In this document: one piece after another, positions 17,196-28,276 of the stretch
Layout: each line of letters begins with the position of its first letter
How positions within the stretch are numbered: the first letter of the stretch is position 1
From: a gamma proteobacterium symbiont of Ctena orbiculata
Lineage (GTDB): Bacteria > Pseudomonadota > Gammaproteobacteria > Chromatiales > Chromatiaceae
Reading direction: 5' to 3'
DNA: 64,000 nucleotides
Assembly (NCBI GenBank): GCA_003058495.1
Contig: QBVC01000032.1
Span: 1-64,000 of the forward strand
Position numbers and translations under genes: made by a program
Notes under the pieces: generated by a model
The model's input: the letters and a program-made list of their open reading frames with translations, nothing else
The model's database searches: none
What the model was told of the DNA's origin: nothing

Positions 17196-17963
17196 ATGTT
17201 CATAAAGGAAGTCACCTTACTGCTTGTATTTGCGGTTATTATTATCTTCATCAGACACAAAAGGCGCCTCAGGGAGAATCCACCCAAGGACGACGATTCA
17301 CAGCAACATATCGACATGGCCTTGTCTCTCGGACAAGGCAGCGAGGGTGAAATCGACCCCGATCCGAAGCCGGCATCGAATGAGACCCTCGCAGCCCTTG
17401 AAGCCCGGGGGATCAAGCTCGATCGTGCGCTGACGGAAAGGGAAGCTGATCATCTGCTGGGTCTGTTCGAGCCAGCCGGCCACCGTCAGCTCGAGATCCT
17501 CAAGCACTTCAAGATCCCCTGTCCGCCGGAGATCAACAAGACCGAGGCCAACTACCATATCCAGACACTCTTTTCCGACCCCGCCAATGTGGATGAGTGG
17601 AATCAACGGCCTGCGACCTCGAAAGTCAAACAGGGCATTCTCTTCATGGGCGGTCAACCCAAGCCTCACTTGACCCAGGTAGAGGCCCAGTCGATGCTGG
17701 TGGATTACGGGATGGAGAATCCGCACCGGTTTCTTGAATGGAAGCATATTGACAAGCTTTTTCTCACCGTCAACGATGCGGATACCCTTGACCACTACAA
17801 CACGAGAAAGATCACCTGGAAGCGGTTTTTTCAGCTCTACGACGCCCTTAAGCGCTCCGGCTTTGCCGCCAGCGATATCAGTGCAGACTCTATTCACTGG
17901 CAGGCCAAGCGCAGCGATCTGGAACAAAAGTCGGCCAGCGATCAGGATGACTGTGCGGCCTGA
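17196..17963 (+). CDS. Membrane-anchored protein of unknown function with triple helical repeat
   Basis: ATG 17196 is chosen (255 residues) because GGGAG lies about 10 bases upstream and the next residues form one membrane span (VTLLLVFAVIIIFI); an in-frame start 33 bases earlier would put polar residues before it. After a polar linker to about residue 55, three similar units can be aligned: TEREADHLLGLFEPAGHRQL, NKTEANYHIQTLFSDPANVD and TQVEAQSMLVDYGMENPHRF. Each has an (x)xEA....L pattern then a Pro/Asn turn. I do not recognise the family. The architecture (short N-terminal anchor, cytosolic helical part) suits a scaffold or division/envelope factor, but that is inference. It is transcribed towards the PgsA-like gene, 230 bases away. 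Confidence 0.75.
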   Translation: MFIKEVTLLLVFAVIIIFIRHKRRLRENPPKDDDSQQHIDMALSLGQGSEGEIDPDPKPASNETLAALEARGIKLDRALTEREADHLLGLFEPAGHRQLEILKHFKIPCPPEINKTEANYHIQTLFSDPANVDEWNQRPATSKVKQGILFMGGQPKPHLTQVEAQSMLVDYGMENPHRFLEWKHIDKLFLTVNDADTLDHYNTRKITWKRFFQLYDALKRSGFAASDISADSIHWQAKRSDLEQKSASDQDDCAA

Positions 17964-18196
17964 TCCCATCCGCCCCGGAGATTCAAGCAAACATGGACGA
18001 CCAGTCAGGCCTGGCCGAGACCATGGCGCTGCAGTGAGAGCCCCCCTATTCCCCTGTCAACCGATATGGTCCTAGCGAAGCCCTGAATAGATCATGGGGT
18101 CTCTCAAGGTTTCCTAGTCAACTGGCGGATTATCGGCACTCGGGTGCTTTGCATGGCTACCCTGACTCTGTTGCTGGCGAATCTGAGGTTATGAAC

Positions 18197-18775
18197 ATGA
18201 AAGCATGGCTGCCAAATGCGCTGACTCTCTCGCGTATCCTGTTTCTCCTGCCGATCATGGCCCTGCTCGAGGGATCGACACCAGGGGCGCGAATCTGGGG
18301 TTTTGCACTGTTCCTGGCTGCCAGCTTCACTGACGGGCTGGACGGCTGGTTTGCCAGGCGGTATGGCTGCGAAAGCAGTATCGGCATCTTTCTCGACCCT
18401 CTCGCCGATAAGATCTTCGCCAATCTGCTGCTGCTTTATCTCGCAAGCCATCACCCCACGTGGATACCCCTATGGGTCGCGTTGCTGATGCTTGCCCGTG
18501 AATTTGCGGTGCAGGGATTCCGCAGCATGGCGCCCTGCCTGGGGGTAGTGTTGCGCACCGGACAGATGAACAAATGGAAACTGGTGTTCCAGCTGATTGC
18601 CATAGGCGCCTGTATGGCTGGACTCGCATGGGAACAGGCAAGCAGGCTGATGCTGATAATAACCTGGCTCGCTCTTGGACTGATGCTCTTGACCGGGATC
18701 TGGTCGATGCTCGCGCTTTTCTGGTCAAACCGTGATCTCTGGCAACGCCGGCCATTGCGGATGGAGCTGCGCTGA
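18197..18775 (+). CDS. CDP-alcohol phosphatidyltransferase (PgsA-like)
   Basis: Start ATG 18197 (192 residues, MKAWLPNALTLSRIL) has GAGG eight bases upstream; ATG 18191 is too close to it. The family signature D-G-x2-A-R-x8-G-x3-D-x3-D is complete (DGLDGWFARRYGCESSIGIF then LDPLADK). The protein has about five to six membrane spans. It most resembles glycerophosphate phosphatidyltransferases, which join CDP-diacylglycerol to glycerol 3-phosphate, but another acceptor alcohol cannot be excluded. It may be a second PgsA paralogue, because the housekeeping pgsA is usually beside uvrC and no such context is seen. It converges with the periplasmic binding protein gene 42 bases later. Confidence 0.85.
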   Translation: MKAWLPNALTLSRILFLLPIMALLEGSTPGARIWGFALFLAASFTDGLDGWFARRYGCESSIGIFLDPLADKIFANLLLLYLASHHPTWIPLWVALLMLAREFAVQGFRSMAPCLGVVLRTGQMNKWKLVFQLIAIGACMAGLAWEQASRLMLIITWLALGLMLLTGIWSMLALFWSNRDLWQRRPLRMELR

Positions 18776-18817
18776 GCCAGCAATGCATGGGAGAGTCGAC
18801 AGGGTACGGTCCGGCTA

Positions 18818-19837
18818 TCACCTGTCCCAGGCATAACCTCTTATCGTATCGCTTGTGAGCAATATATTGACGTCAGGCTTTATCCCCAGCATGCTCGCGC
18901 GTTGCAGGTTGATCATGGGTATACCGTTGCTGCTCGGCCGTATGGGTATTGAGCCTGGAGAGGTCCCTTCAAGCAGGATCCTTCTCGCCATATCACCTGC
19001 CAGCAGACCCTGTTCACGACCTGACACCGCGACGGCGCATAAAGTGCCGCGTTCGACGCGGGACTGCCAGAAGGAGAAATCGGGCAGCCGGCTGTTTTCC
19101 ACGATCCAGCGTTGAATCACTTCGTAATCGACATCTGACCCGTTCTCGTCCTTGATGTTGAATACGCCCAACATTGCAATTGCATCCACGCTATCCTGTA
19201 AATAGCGGACCTTGTCTTTAAACTGCTGCAGGGTCTCGATCAGGATCCATTCTGTTATCTCGATCTCGGGAAAATCACGGATATCGCTGCGGATACGACC
19301 CATCACACCTTTCCAGGTCGGGTCGGAGTCGACGATAACAGCGATCCGCTTTATCCCGGGCGAGAGCTGCAACAGGAGCCTTATCGTGGGATTGATATGT
19401 TCGTACTCCATGACGCCCGTGACATTATCGGCACCGACGAAATCATACTCGGAGGGATCCCTGTTGACCGCACTGAAGACAATCGGAATATCGCTGTTTA
19501 CATATTTTTGAATCAGATATTTCTGGGCGTTGTCGTCGTTGGCATAGATCAAGTGAGGCCTCCACGCCTCGATAATGCGTTCGGCCTGCACGGCTTTTGT
19601 TTTGATTTCAGATGGATTACTGTTGCGTTTGGTATCGAGCTCCACAACCCTGTATTCCACATCAAGGTCGGAGAGCACGGATTTGAATCCCTGGAATTGC
19701 TCCCTATTCCATTTCCAGGATGCGTGATAACTCATCACATGGAGGATTCTAATTCCCTCCCGATGGGTATCAGCGAAGACCGCTCCCGCACTGACCAAAA
19801 GCGCGAATAAGCAGGATATTGCCAAATATCTGGACAT
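18818..19837 (-). CDS. Orphan periplasmic ABC-type substrate-binding protein, paralogue 1
   Basis: ATG 19837 (339 residues) starts a clear signal peptide (MSRYLAISCLFALLVSAGAVFA) with AGAGAAA upstream; earlier in-frame starts add a non-hydrophobic leader. The mature protein is a two-lobe Rossmann-type binding protein of the ABC_sub_bind kind (ILHVMSYHASW; ANDDNAQKYLIQK; PIVFSAVNRD). It is paralogous to the protein at 35732-36700: both share SYH, DTKR, IIE.W.P, DDNA.KY.IQ and PFVF/PIVF. No ABC permease or ATPase lies nearby. Instead the gene is divergent from the five-sensor histidine kinase, so it probably presents a ligand to that or another signalling protein rather than importing it (inference). 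Confidence 0.88.
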   Translation of the reverse strand: MSRYLAISCLFALLVSAGAVFADTHREGIRILHVMSYHASWKWNREQFQGFKSVLSDLDVEYRVVELDTKRNSNPSEIKTKAVQAERIIEAWRPHLIYANDDNAQKYLIQKYVNSDIPIVFSAVNRDPSEYDFVGADNVTGVMEYEHINPTIRLLLQLSPGIKRIAVIVDSDPTWKGVMGRIRSDIRDFPEIEITEWILIETLQQFKDKVRYLQDSVDAIAMLGVFNIKDENGSDVDYEVIQRWIVENSRLPDFSFWQSRVERGTLCAVAVSGREQGLLAGDMARRILLEGTSPGSIPIRPSSNGIPMINLQRASMLGIKPDVNILLTSDTIRGYAWDR

Positions 19838-20226
19838 GCTAATTTCTCTTCGACTACAACACGACTCGAAGATATCCCTATCGGCGCAAATCGAATTCAA
19901 GCCAGGCCTGAAAAAGCTAACTAACTGAATTAAAGATTATTATAGCAGTCATTTATGCATCGCCCGGCAACTGCCGGTCACGCGCGACGCCAGTACCTGG
20001 AGAAGTCGAGCTGAATTATCAGGCACTAGACTGCAGCCAGCGGTGGCTGGGCGGTTCAATCCGGCTGTTATGCGGAAGCTAAAATAGCTTGCATTTCCTC
20101 ACGGCCTTTGCTCAAACTTGACTTCAAGCCACTGACTGCGCCGCTGCAGCTTGGACAATAATAAACATGGGACGGATGGTGTTGTTGATGGGGTGCCTGA
20201 ATCCTCCCTGAACCGGCAAGGGACAT
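19838..20226. promoter_or_regulatory. Divergent control region between binding protein and hybrid kinase
   Basis: This 389-base gap must carry promoters for both genes. It contains a perfect palindrome AAGCTA-AAA-TAGCTT at 20076-20090, about 137 bases upstream of the kinase start, and a 6-bp hairpin CAGCCA/TGGCTG near 20035-20050. The kinase start is preceded by AAGGGA. No sigma-factor consensus is convincing. Confidence 0.45.
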
Positions 20227-23200
20227 ATGGATATAGCACTAGCACTATTGAAGCGAATCGAAGGATTGTTCGTTATTCTGCTGCTCATGACCGGTAGCTG
20301 TCAGGCTGCAGAGGTGCTGACCATCGTGGGAAGCCGCAATATTCCACCCTTCAGCATGCTCAATCGTGAGGGCGAACCTGTCGGCGTAGGGATAGACATC
20401 TGGCGACTCTGGTCAGAGAAGACCGGGATTCCGGTGCGCTTTCGTCTCACCGACATCGCCAGGTCGCTGGAAGAGATGAAGGATGGCCGCGCCGGCCTGC
20501 ACGCCGGTCTTTTGCAGTCGCATGAGCGTAGCGCCTGGCTCGACTTCACGGATCCCTTCCTGGTGACTCCAGCCTATCTCTACCATCTCTTCGAGGAGGG
20601 TGAAGGAAGTTCGCTCAACGACTTTTCCGCTTCCCGGATAGGCACCCAGGGCCCCATTCCCCAGCAGTTGTTCAACAGGCTCTTTCCCCGGGCAACCCAG
20701 GTGGTCTTTGAAAATATCCCGCAGATGATAGAGGCGGTGGCGGCGGGCGAACTCGACGCCTTCATCGCCGATAGGCCCTCTTCCGATTTCGCCCTGCTGC
20801 GTCTCGGCATGCGCGGCGACTTCATAGCCATGGACAAACCGCTTTTCCAAGTCTCCCTGCGCGCCGCCTTACCCAAGGGAAGAGAAACGATGCTTGAGCG
20901 TGTCAACAAGGGGCTGGCGGCAATCAGCCGGGAAGAGATGCATGCCATCCTCGCCCGCTGGGTCGATCAATCCGCACGCCTGGCGATCGATCTACCCCTG
21001 CAATCGAACCTGAAACTGAGCCCGCTGGAGAAGGCCTGGATTGCACGGCACAAAACATTGCGTATCGCCATCGATCCCGATTTCGCGCCCTACGAGTTCA
21101 TCGATGAACAGGGCCGGCATCAGGGGGTGTCCGCGGATATGATCCGACTCATCGGCCGTAAGCTGGATATCGATTTCAAGCTGGTACCGACAGCGGGCTG
21201 GGAGCAGACACTGGCGTTGGCGGCTGATCGGCAGATCGACCTTCTCACCCTGGCAAACCGCACCCCGGAAAGAGAGGAGTACCTCGATTTCACCGAGCCC
21301 TACCTGATTTCGCAACGCCATATCATCACGCGGCGGCTGCACAACGCGATCCACACAGAAGCGGATCTACCGGGCCACACCCTGGCACTGCCGGTCGGTT
21401 ACTCGATAATTCCCCTGGTGCGCGAACATTGGCCAAGCGTCAAGATCAAGGAGGTCGCGGATATTCCGACCGCGCTGCAGCAGGTTGCCTTCGGCGCTGC
21501 GGACGCCACGATCCTCAGCAGCGGCGTGGCGGGCTTCTGGCTGGACCGTAAAGAGATCACCAATCTGAGGGTGGCCGGAACCCTGGGTCAACCCAGCATG
21601 CTCTCCATTGCCAGCCGCAACGACTGGCCCGAACTTTCGACCATACTGCAAAAGGCCCTGCGCTCGATTGATGAGAAGCAGAAAAATACCATCCGCCGCG
21701 GCTGGATCTTCCTCGATGAGATCCATCAGGACCGGATCCAGCTTGGCCTCACAAGCGAGGAGATCGATTGGATCGCGCAGCATCCGGTGATCCGGGTCGG
21801 GGTCGAAACCCAGGCGCAGCCGATCAGCTTCATGGATTCGGAGGGCAGCCACAGAGGGCTCTCCGCCGAATACCTGAAGCTGTTTGAAAAGCGGCTCGGA
21901 CTGACCTTCAAGTTGGTAACCCAGCGTAGCTGGTCGGGCCTGCTCGACAGTGTCCAGTCCCACCGCCTGGATATGATCGGCACGGTTTCGTTCACCGATG
22001 AACGCCAGCAGTACATGCGTTTCACCCTGCCTTATTACGTCGCGCCCACCAAACTCTATCTTCGCAACGATGAGATTCGCATCCGAACATTCGATGATCT
22101 CAAGGGCAGGACGATTGCGGTGGAAAAGGACAACTGGTTGCATGAGCGGCTATCGGTAGACTATCCATCGATGCAACTGCTGGTTGTGGAAAACACCCTG
22201 CAGGCGCTGAAAGCCGTCGCATTTGGACAGGCCCATGGCTATATCGGCATGCACAGCGTTGCCGATCGCATGATCAACCAGCACGGGCTGGAGAGCCTCA
22301 AGGCGCTGCCCCTCGCTGAAGGGGTAAGAAAGGCCGAACTGCGCATGGGCGTGAGAAAGGATTGGCCGATATTGGCAAGGATAATCGACAAACTTCTCGC
22401 CGGCACCACCCCTGAAGAACACAGGATGTTGAAACAACGCTGGCTCAGCGAGGCGTATGAGGAGAAGCTTGGCGCCGCTCTGGTTCTGAGCGGGGAGGAG
22501 CGGCAATGGCTGTCACAGCATCAACAGATCGATATCGGTGTGATGAACGCATGGCCGCCGATGGACTTCGTTGACAACCAGGGCAACGCCTCCGGCATAG
22601 GCGCCGATATCATCGAGGCGTTAAACAGACGTCTGGGCGGGGTGCTGCGCCCACTCCCTGCCGCCTGGAACGAACACTATACCGCAGTCAGGGAGATGCG
22701 CCTGCCAGCCCTCATGGGCATAACACCAACCGCCGAACGCATGGGAGACTTCCTTTTTACCGCTCCCTATCTGACCATCCCTCACGCCATCGTGACGCGC
22801 AAGGATCATCCCGCTGCACGGCAGATCTCCGATCTGTCGGGACAAAGGGTCGCCTACGAGAAGAATTTCATGGTGGGGCAAATTATTACCCAACGCTATC
22901 CCGGGATAACCCTGATTGAATACAACGACACCAGTGACGCTCTCGATGCCGTCTCCCGGGGTGAAGCGGATGCCTATATCGGCAACCGGGCGGTGGCGCT
23001 CTATCTGATCGAACATGAGCTGATTTCGAATCTCAAGATTCAGAGCAAGACAGACGAGACCGTCTCCGTCAACGCCATCGGTGTACGCAAAGACTGGCCT
23101 GTTCTACGCGACATCCTGCAGAAGGCGCTATCCACACTGAGCCGTGGTGAGCACAGGAGCATCCTCAAAAAATGGGTGCCGATCTCGCAACAGGAGGCGA

Positions 23201-26200
23201 CCGCATCCGATGCGAAGCTTCACCTGCAGCTGACAGCGGAGGAACAGGCCTGGCTGGACAAACACCGGGAGATTCGTATCGGCATCGATCCCAGCTGGGA
23301 ACCCATCGAGTTTATCGACAGTGAAGGGGCGCACCGGGGAATCTCCGCCGATTTTCTCTCCCGCATACGCGATATCCTGGGTATTGAGTTTACCTATTCC
23401 CCATCCCTTAGCTGGGCGCAGGTAATGGAGGGCGCCAAGAGCGGCGCCATCGATATGCTGCCGGCACTGACACCCTCGTTCGATCGCGCCGAGTATCTCA
23501 ACTTTACCAAACCCTATCTGCACTTTCCCTTCATGGTCTTCACCCGCAGGGACGCCCCCCTGATCACCGGCATCGACGATCTGGATGGCCTCAGCATCGC
23601 GGTGGAACGCGAATATGTCACCGTCGAGTATCTGCAGCGGGACTATCCGCAGCTGATCCTCAAGCAGATGGACACCACGGGCGAGGCCCTGCAGGCGCTT
23701 GCCGCCGGCGAAGTGGACGCCTACATCGGCAACCTGACCCTTGGCAGCTACCTCATCGACAAGCTGGGCCTTGGCAACCTGAAAGTCGCCGCCCCAACCC
23801 CCTATGCCAATGACCTCGCCATCGGTGTACGCGAAGATTGGCCGCAGCTGCATTCGATCCTGGACAAGGCCCTGGCGAAGATCGATGAGAACGAGCGCCG
23901 TCGCATACGCCAGCAATCACTCGCCATTCGCTACGACGTCGAGATGGACTACACACTGCTCTGGCAGGTGCTGGCAGTGGCTACCACTCTGCTGCTGATC
24001 TCGCTGCTGTGGACGGCGCAGATACGGCGCCAAAAGGCGGCCCTGGCGGTGGCCAAATCGGAGGCGGAGCAGGCGAACCGCTTCAAAAGCTACTTTCTCG
24101 CCAACATGAGCCATGAGATCCGCACACCGATGAATGCGATCATGGGCTTCAGCCACCTCGCCCTGCAGACAGCGTTGACACCGCGACAATTCCACTATCT
24201 CGACAAGATCAAGAGCTCATCCAACACCCTGCTCGGGGTGATCAACGACATCCTCGATTTCTCGAAAATCGAGGCGGGGAAGCTGGAGGTCGAGAAGATC
24301 CCCTTCTCCCTGGATGAGGTACTGGAGAACCTGGCCGGCCTCACCGCCATGCGCGCCGAGGAGAAGGGGCTGGAGATTCTCTTCAACCGTGACCTGATGA
24401 TCCCCGCAATGCTGATCGGTGATCCGCTGCGCCTGGGACAGGTACTGATCAACCTGACCGGAAATGCGATCAAGTTCACCGACCAGGGTGAGATCATGGT
24501 CAGCGCCCAGCTCGAGCGCGATACCGACGCGGGGCCAAGAATCGGGTTCAGCGTTCGCGACACCGGCATCGGCATCGAGCCGGCCGAGCTGCCGCGCCTG
24601 TTCCAGCCCTTCACCCAGCTCGACGGCTCCACCACGAGACGCCACGGCGGCAGCGGTCTGGGACTCAGCATCTGCAAGCATCTGATCGAACTCATGGGGG
24701 GGGAACTCAGGGTTGACAGCCGTCCCGGTGAAGGCAGCAGCTTCAGCTTTGTCATCCCCTTCGGCAGCAGCGCCGCGACGACCAGAGAGGCATGGATACC
24801 CGATACCGACCTGCGCGGCGTGAGGGTTCTGGTGGTGGATGACAATCCCACCGCACTCCAGCTGCTCAGTGAACGCATGACTTCATTCACCTTTGATGTG
24901 ACCTCAACACGCAGCGCCAAGGAGGCCCTGGCACTGTTGATCCGGGCGGATCGCAGCGAGCGCAATCCCTTCCGCCTGGTACTCCTCGACTGGCAGATGC
25001 CGGAGCTCAACGGCATCGATGCCGGTCGCCATATCAAGCGGAACAGTGACGGGCTCTCATCCGTACCGGCGGTGATCCTGATCACCGCCTACGGCAGGGA
25101 AGAGGTCATGCTGCAGTCGGAAGCAGCGGGACTGGATGGCGTTCTGATCAAGCCGGCCAGCCCTTCGATGCTGTTCGATACGGTAATCCGCGCCTTGAGC
25201 GGAAAGGATGATCGCAACAACGCCCCCACGGGCATCACCGGCCCCGGCCCGCGACTCTCCGGCAGGGTGCTGCTGGTGGAGGACAATCTCATCAATCAAC
25301 AGGTGGCGCGGGAGCTGCTCGAAGGCATGGGCCTGCTGGTAGACACGGTTGGCAACGGGGAGCAGGCGATCGAGGCAGTCGACAAATCCCCGTACGACCT
25401 GGTGTTGATGGATCTGCAGATGCCGGAGATGGATGGTTATGAAGCGACCCGGCGCATCCGTGACGACGCCAGGTTCAAACAACTGCCCTTGATCGCGATG
25501 ACTGCCCACGCCATGGCCGAAGAGCGCGAACAGTGTCTTGCCGCCGGTATGAATGAACACATACCCAAGCCGATCGATCCGGCCCATCTCTACAACGTGC
25601 TCAGCCAATGGCTGAAAGCACCTGCTTCACAGCCGGATCGAGCCCCCGAAATCCATGCGCATCAGAGCAGGATCGACTTACCCGCCCATCTACCCGGCAT
25701 CGATCCGCATTGGGGGCTGGAGCGTGTCGGCGGCAATCGCCGCCTCTACCTCAGCCTGCTCATGGAGTTCGTCAGCAACCACGGCCAGGACCTGGCGATA
25801 CTCGATGGCTGTCTCCAACGGGGAGAACTCGAAAGTGCCAGGCACAAGCTGCACACCCTCGAAGGCGTCAGCGGCAATATCGGTGCGCAGCGCCTGCAGC
25901 AGGCAACGAAAGAGCTGCACTATTCATTGAGCAACCCCGGAGACGGCGAGATCCCTGACCTGCCTGAGGAGTTTCGCCAGGCCTTTGCAGAACTCTTCGA
26001 TGGATTGCGCGCTTATCTGGCAGCGTCCACCGCATCCCAATTCAAACCGATTTCCGATCCTGCACCGGCAGCACCAGGGGAAACCGATATCAACGAGCAG
26101 TTGAAATTACTCGATGATATGCTGGCGGCAGGCGATGCGGATGCAAAAGAGCTGGTTCAATCGTTGAGCTCCGCGCTGAAGCAAATGATGGGCGAGGAGA

Positions 26201-26292
26201 GCAGCAGCCTTTTGGCGGAACAGATCAGAAACTACGACTTCGACCTGGCCAGGGAGACCCTGGCAGCCCTGTTCGAGAAACCAAGGAAATGA
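20227..26292 (+). CDS. Hybrid histidine kinase with five tandem periplasmic SBP_bac_3 sensor domains
   Basis: A 2021-residue BvgS/EvgS-like sensor. A signal peptide or anchor (residues 1-27, ending CQA) is followed by five solute-binding domains beginning near residues 28, 279, 522, 768 and 1016. Each opens with (I/V)xIGxxxxxxPxxFxDxxG.xxG.sADxx and contains xxYLDFTxPYL-like strands. A membrane span lies near 1245-1265. HisKA has the phospho-acceptor in [12 protein letters not shown] near 1295. HATPase_c follows with [17 protein letters not shown] and [11 protein letters not shown]. Two receiver domains (VLVVDDN near 1534; VLLVEDN near 1682, DLQMPEMDG) precede an HPt domain with LHTLEG near 1880. 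BvgS and EvgS carry two such sensor domains; five is far beyond that. It is followed four bases later by an REC-HD-GYP gene, its likely phosphorelay partner. Ligands unknown; amino acids or similar small solutes are typical for the family. Confidence 0.95.
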   Translation: MDIALALLKRIEGLFVILLLMTGSCQAAEVLTIVGSRNIPPFSMLNREGEPVGVGIDIWRLWSEKTGIPVRFRLTDIARSLEEMKDGRAGLHAGLLQSHERSAWLDFTDPFLVTPAYLYHLFEEGEGSSLNDFSASRIGTQGPIPQQLFNRLFPRATQVVFENIPQMIEAVAAGELDAFIADRPSSDFALLRLGMRGDFIAMDKPLFQVSLRAALPKGRETMLERVNKGLAAISREEMHAILARWVDQSARLAIDLPLQSNLKLSPLEKAWIARHKTLRIAIDPDFAPYEFIDEQGRHQGVSADMIRLIGRKLDIDFKLVPTAGWEQTLALAADRQIDLLTLANRTPEREEYLDFTEPYLISQRHIITRRLHNAIHTEADLPGHTLALPVGYSIIPLVREHWPSVKIKEVADIPTALQQVAFGAADATILSSGVAGFWLDRKEITNLRVAGTLGQPSMLSIASRNDWPELSTILQKALRSIDEKQKNTIRRGWIFLDEIHQDRIQLGLTSEEIDWIAQHPVIRVGVETQAQPISFMDSEGSHRGLSAEYLKLFEKRLGLTFKLVTQRSWSGLLDSVQSHRLDMIGTVSFTDERQQYMRFTLPYYVAPTKLYLRNDEIRIRTFDDLKGRTIAVEKDNWLHERLSVDYPSMQLLVVENTLQALKAVAFGQAHGYIGMHSVADRMINQHGLESLKALPLAEGVRKAELRMGVRKDWPILARIIDKLLAGTTPEEHRMLKQRWLSEAYEEKLGAALVLSGEERQWLSQHQQIDIGVMNAWPPMDFVDNQGNASGIGADIIEALNRRLGGVLRPLPAAWNEHYTAVREMRLPALMGITPTAERMGDFLFTAPYLTIPHAIVTRKDHPAARQISDLSGQRVAYEKNFMVGQIITQRYPGITLIEYNDTSDALDAVSRGEADAYIGNRAVALYLIEHELISNLKIQSKTDETVSVNAIGVRKDWPVLRDILQKALSTLSRGEHRSILKKWVPISQQEATASDAKLHLQLTAEEQAWLDKHREIRIGIDPSWEPIEFIDSEGAHRGISADFLSRIRDILGIEFTYSPSLSWAQVMEGAKSGAIDMLPALTPSFDRAEYLNFTKPYLHFPFMVFTRRDAPLITGIDDLDGLSIAVEREYVTVEYLQRDYPQLILKQMDTTGEALQALAAGEVDAYIGNLTLGSYLIDKLGLGNLKVAAPTPYANDLAIGVREDWPQLHSILDKALAKIDENERRRIRQQSLAIRYDVEMDYTLLWQVLAVATTLLLISLLWTAQIRRQKAALAVAKSEAEQANRFKSYFLANMSHEIRTPMNAIMGFSHLALQTALTPRQFHYLDKIKSSSNTLLGVINDILDFSKIEAGKLEVEKIPFSLDEVLENLAGLTAMRAEEKGLEILFNRDLMIPAMLIGDPLRLGQVLINLTGNAIKFTDQGEIMVSAQLERDTDAGPRIGFSVRDTGIGIEPAELPRLFQPFTQLDGSTTRRHGGSGLGLSICKHLIELMGGELRVDSRPGEGSSFSFVIPFGSSAATTREAWIPDTDLRGVRVLVVDDNPTALQLLSERMTSFTFDVTSTRSAKEALALLIRADRSERNPFRLVLLDWQMPELNGIDAGRHIKRNSDGLSSVPAVILITAYGREEVMLQSEAAGLDGVLIKPASPSMLFDTVIRALSGKDDRNNAPTGITGPGPRLSGRVLLVEDNLINQQVARELLEGMGLLVDTVGNGEQAIEAVDKSPYDLVLMDLQMPEMDGYEATRRIRDDARFKQLPLIAMTAHAMAEEREQCLAAGMNEHIPKPIDPAHLYNVLSQWLKAPASQPDRAPEIHAHQSRIDLPAHLPGIDPHWGLERVGGNRRLYLSLLMEFVSNHGQDLAILDGCLQRGELESARHKLHTLEGVSGNIGAQRLQQATKELHYSLSNPGDGEIPDLPEEFRQAFAELFDGLRAYLAASTASQFKPISDPAPAAPGETDINEQLKLLDDMLAAGDADAKELVQSLSSALKQMMGEESSSLLAEQIRNYDFDLARETLAALFEKPRK

Positions 26293-26296
26293 TGCG

Positions 26297-27388
26297 ATGC
26301 TAGCAGGTAAGCCGAAAATACTCCTCGTCGACGACGAGACACTCTATATCGATATTCTGGTCGATCTGCTGAAGAACGACTACACCACGGTGGTGGCGAA
26401 AAGCGGTGTCCAGGCGCTCGAACGGGTTGCCGATGATCCGCTCCCGGACATGATACTGCTGGATATCCTGATGCCGGGCATGGATGGCTACGAGGTCTGC
26501 CGCCGCCTCAAGGAGAATCCGCGCAGCAGCGGGATACCGGTGATATTCCTGACCATAAAAAGTGAAGTCTCCGATGAGATCACAGGCTTCGAACTCGGCG
26601 CCGTCGACTACATCGCCAAACCCATGAGTCCGCCCATCGTGCGCGCCAGGGTGAAATCCCATCTGGCGCTGCACCGGGCCCAGCAACAACTGGCAAATCA
26701 GAACCTGGCGCTGGAACAACGGATCAGGGAACGCACGGAAGAGATCAGCCGCACCAAGGATGTCGCGATCTTCTGTCTGGCGAGCCTGGCCGAGACACGG
26801 GACAGCGAAACCGGCAAACATATCCTGCGCACCCAGAACTACATCAGGGTATTGGCGGAACACCTCAAGGATCACCCCCGCTTTTGCGATTATCTTCAGT
26901 GTGACGACACCATTGAAATGCTGGTCAAGACATCCCCGCTGCACGATATCGGCAAGGTCGGCGTGCCCGATCGCATCCTGTTGAAGCCGGGCAAGCTGGA
27001 TGCGGACGAGTGGACGCTGATGAAACAGCATGCCGAGTTCGGCCATAACGCCCTGTTGCGTGCGGAGCAGGAGCTGGGAAGCACCGATTTCCTGCAGATG
27101 GCCAGGGAGATTGCCTATACCCATCATGAACGTTGGGACGGCAGCGGATATCCACAAGGCCTGAAGGGTGATGCAATTCCCGTATCCGGCCGCCTGATGG
27201 CGGTCGCCGATGTCTATGATGCGCTCATCAACAAGCGCGTCTATAAGGATGCCTACAGCCATGAGGAAGCCGTGGAGATCGTCAGGGAGAGCGCCGGCAG
27301 CCATCTCGACCCGGACATGGTGGATGCCTTTCTCCAGCTCCGGGATGAATTCCTGAGAATCGCAAGCCTCTATCGCGACAGCGGGTGA
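26297..27388 (+). CDS. Response regulator with HD-GYP c-di-GMP phosphodiesterase domain
   Basis: A 363-residue two-domain protein. Receiver residues 1-125 carry VDDE, the acceptor Asp in MILLDILMPGMDG and the Lys in DYIAKPMSPP. A coiled-coil linker (130-165) leads to a complete HD-GYP domain: HDIGKVGVPDRI and HHERWDGSGYPQGL. HD-GYP enzymes hydrolyse c-di-GMP to GMP or pGpG, so phosphorylation should lower c-di-GMP. The start at 26297 lies four bases after the kinase stop, with AAGGAA upstream. Operon logic makes it the output of the five-sensor kinase, by direct transfer from the kinase HPt (inference). The next gene starts one base after its stop. Confidence 0.95.
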   Translation: MLAGKPKILLVDDETLYIDILVDLLKNDYTTVVAKSGVQALERVADDPLPDMILLDILMPGMDGYEVCRRLKENPRSSGIPVIFLTIKSEVSDEITGFELGAVDYIAKPMSPPIVRARVKSHLALHRAQQQLANQNLALEQRIRERTEEISRTKDVAIFCLASLAETRDSETGKHILRTQNYIRVLAEHLKDHPRFCDYLQCDDTIEMLVKTSPLHDIGKVGVPDRILLKPGKLDADEWTLMKQHAEFGHNALLRAEQELGSTDFLQMAREIAYTHHERWDGSGYPQGLKGDAIPVSGRLMAVADVYDALINKRVYKDAYSHEEAVEIVRESAGSHLDPDMVDAFLQLRDEFLRIASLYRDSG

Positions 27389-27389
27389 C

Positions 27390-28229
27390 ATGGACGATCC
27401 GCTGATCCTGCTACTCGACAACGGCTCCGTGCAGCCGGAGTCCACCCGAAACCTGCGGCGCCTGGCCGAAGCGCTGGGGCAGGCGAGCGGTCGCACCATC
27501 CACCCTGTATCCCTGCGGCACGCGGACAGGATCGCCGCTGAGGCGTTGGACGGCAGGGCCGCGCAGACACTGGGGACCTTCCTCGGCGAACAGCTGGGAC
27601 TCGGGGTTCGCAGCTTCCTCGCAATACCCCTCTTTTTCGGTCCCAGCCGGGCGCTCAGCGCCCTTGTCCCGGAGCTGGTCGAGTCACTGCAGTCGGCGCA
27701 GGGCCCGTTCAAGCTTCGCCTCGGCGACCCGCTCTACCCCCTGCCAGCGGGCGAACCCAGGCTGGCGAGGATACTCAGGGACCAGATCGATCCGCTGATT
27801 CCGCAGTCAGCCAAAGCCCGCGTGGTGCTGGTCGACCACGGTTCGCCGCAGCCGGCTGTAACCGAGGTCCGGCTGCGCATCGCCGAGGAGCTGCACGCAA
27901 TGCTGCCGTCCGGGGTCGCCTTCCGCCAGGCGGTGATGGAGCGTCGCGAAGGCAAGGAGTACGATTTCAACGGCGAGCTGCTCGAACGGGTGCTCGATCG
28001 CGAGGCGCAACGAGGCATCGACAAACCGATCATACTCTCCCTGCTGTTCATCTCCCCCGGCAGGCATGCGGGCCAGGGAGGCGATATCGCGACCATCTGC
28101 AGCGACGCGCAGCGGAAGCACCCCGGCCTGAAGATCCATGTCAGCCGGTTGGTTGGAGAACATCCGTACTTGATCGAAATCCTGCGTGATCGATTGCACC
28201 GGGGATTGAGTGCGGCGCAGGAAGCTTAA
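27390..28229 (+). CDS. Tandem CbiX-like chelatase protein with degenerate first domain
   Basis: A 279-residue protein made of two CbiX/SirB-like chelatase halves. The second half keeps both metal/catalytic histidines: VLVDHGSPQPA near residue 150 and FISPGRHAGQGGDI near 225. In the first half the matching positions are LLLDNGSVQPE (His to Asn) and LFFGPSRALSAL (His lost), so that half is probably structural. CbiX-type enzymes insert cobalt, nickel or iron into sirohydrochlorin. The gene starts one base after the HD-GYP stop and is surely in the same transcript, an odd partner for a phosphorelay. No cobalamin or sirohaem genes are nearby. It could be a genuine chelatase or a tetrapyrrole/metal-binding sensor. 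Confidence 0.82.
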   Translation: MDDPLILLLDNGSVQPESTRNLRRLAEALGQASGRTIHPVSLRHADRIAAEALDGRAAQTLGTFLGEQLGLGVRSFLAIPLFFGPSRALSALVPELVESLQSAQGPFKLRLGDPLYPLPAGEPRLARILRDQIDPLIPQSAKARVVLVDHGSPQPAVTEVRLRIAEELHAMLPSGVAFRQAVMERREGKEYDFNGELLERVLDREAQRGIDKPIILSLLFISPGRHAGQGGDIATICSDAQRKHPGLKIHVSRLVGEHPYLIEILRDRLHRGLSAAQEA

Positions 28230-28276
28230 ACCTATACTAGGGAAAAATCACAATCACTCCCAAAAACCACAAAACC

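Noticed and set aside
20030-20075. tRNA-like GGTTCAATCC sequence with a hairpin
   Set aside because: No acceptor stem, D-arm or anticodon arm can be drawn around it.
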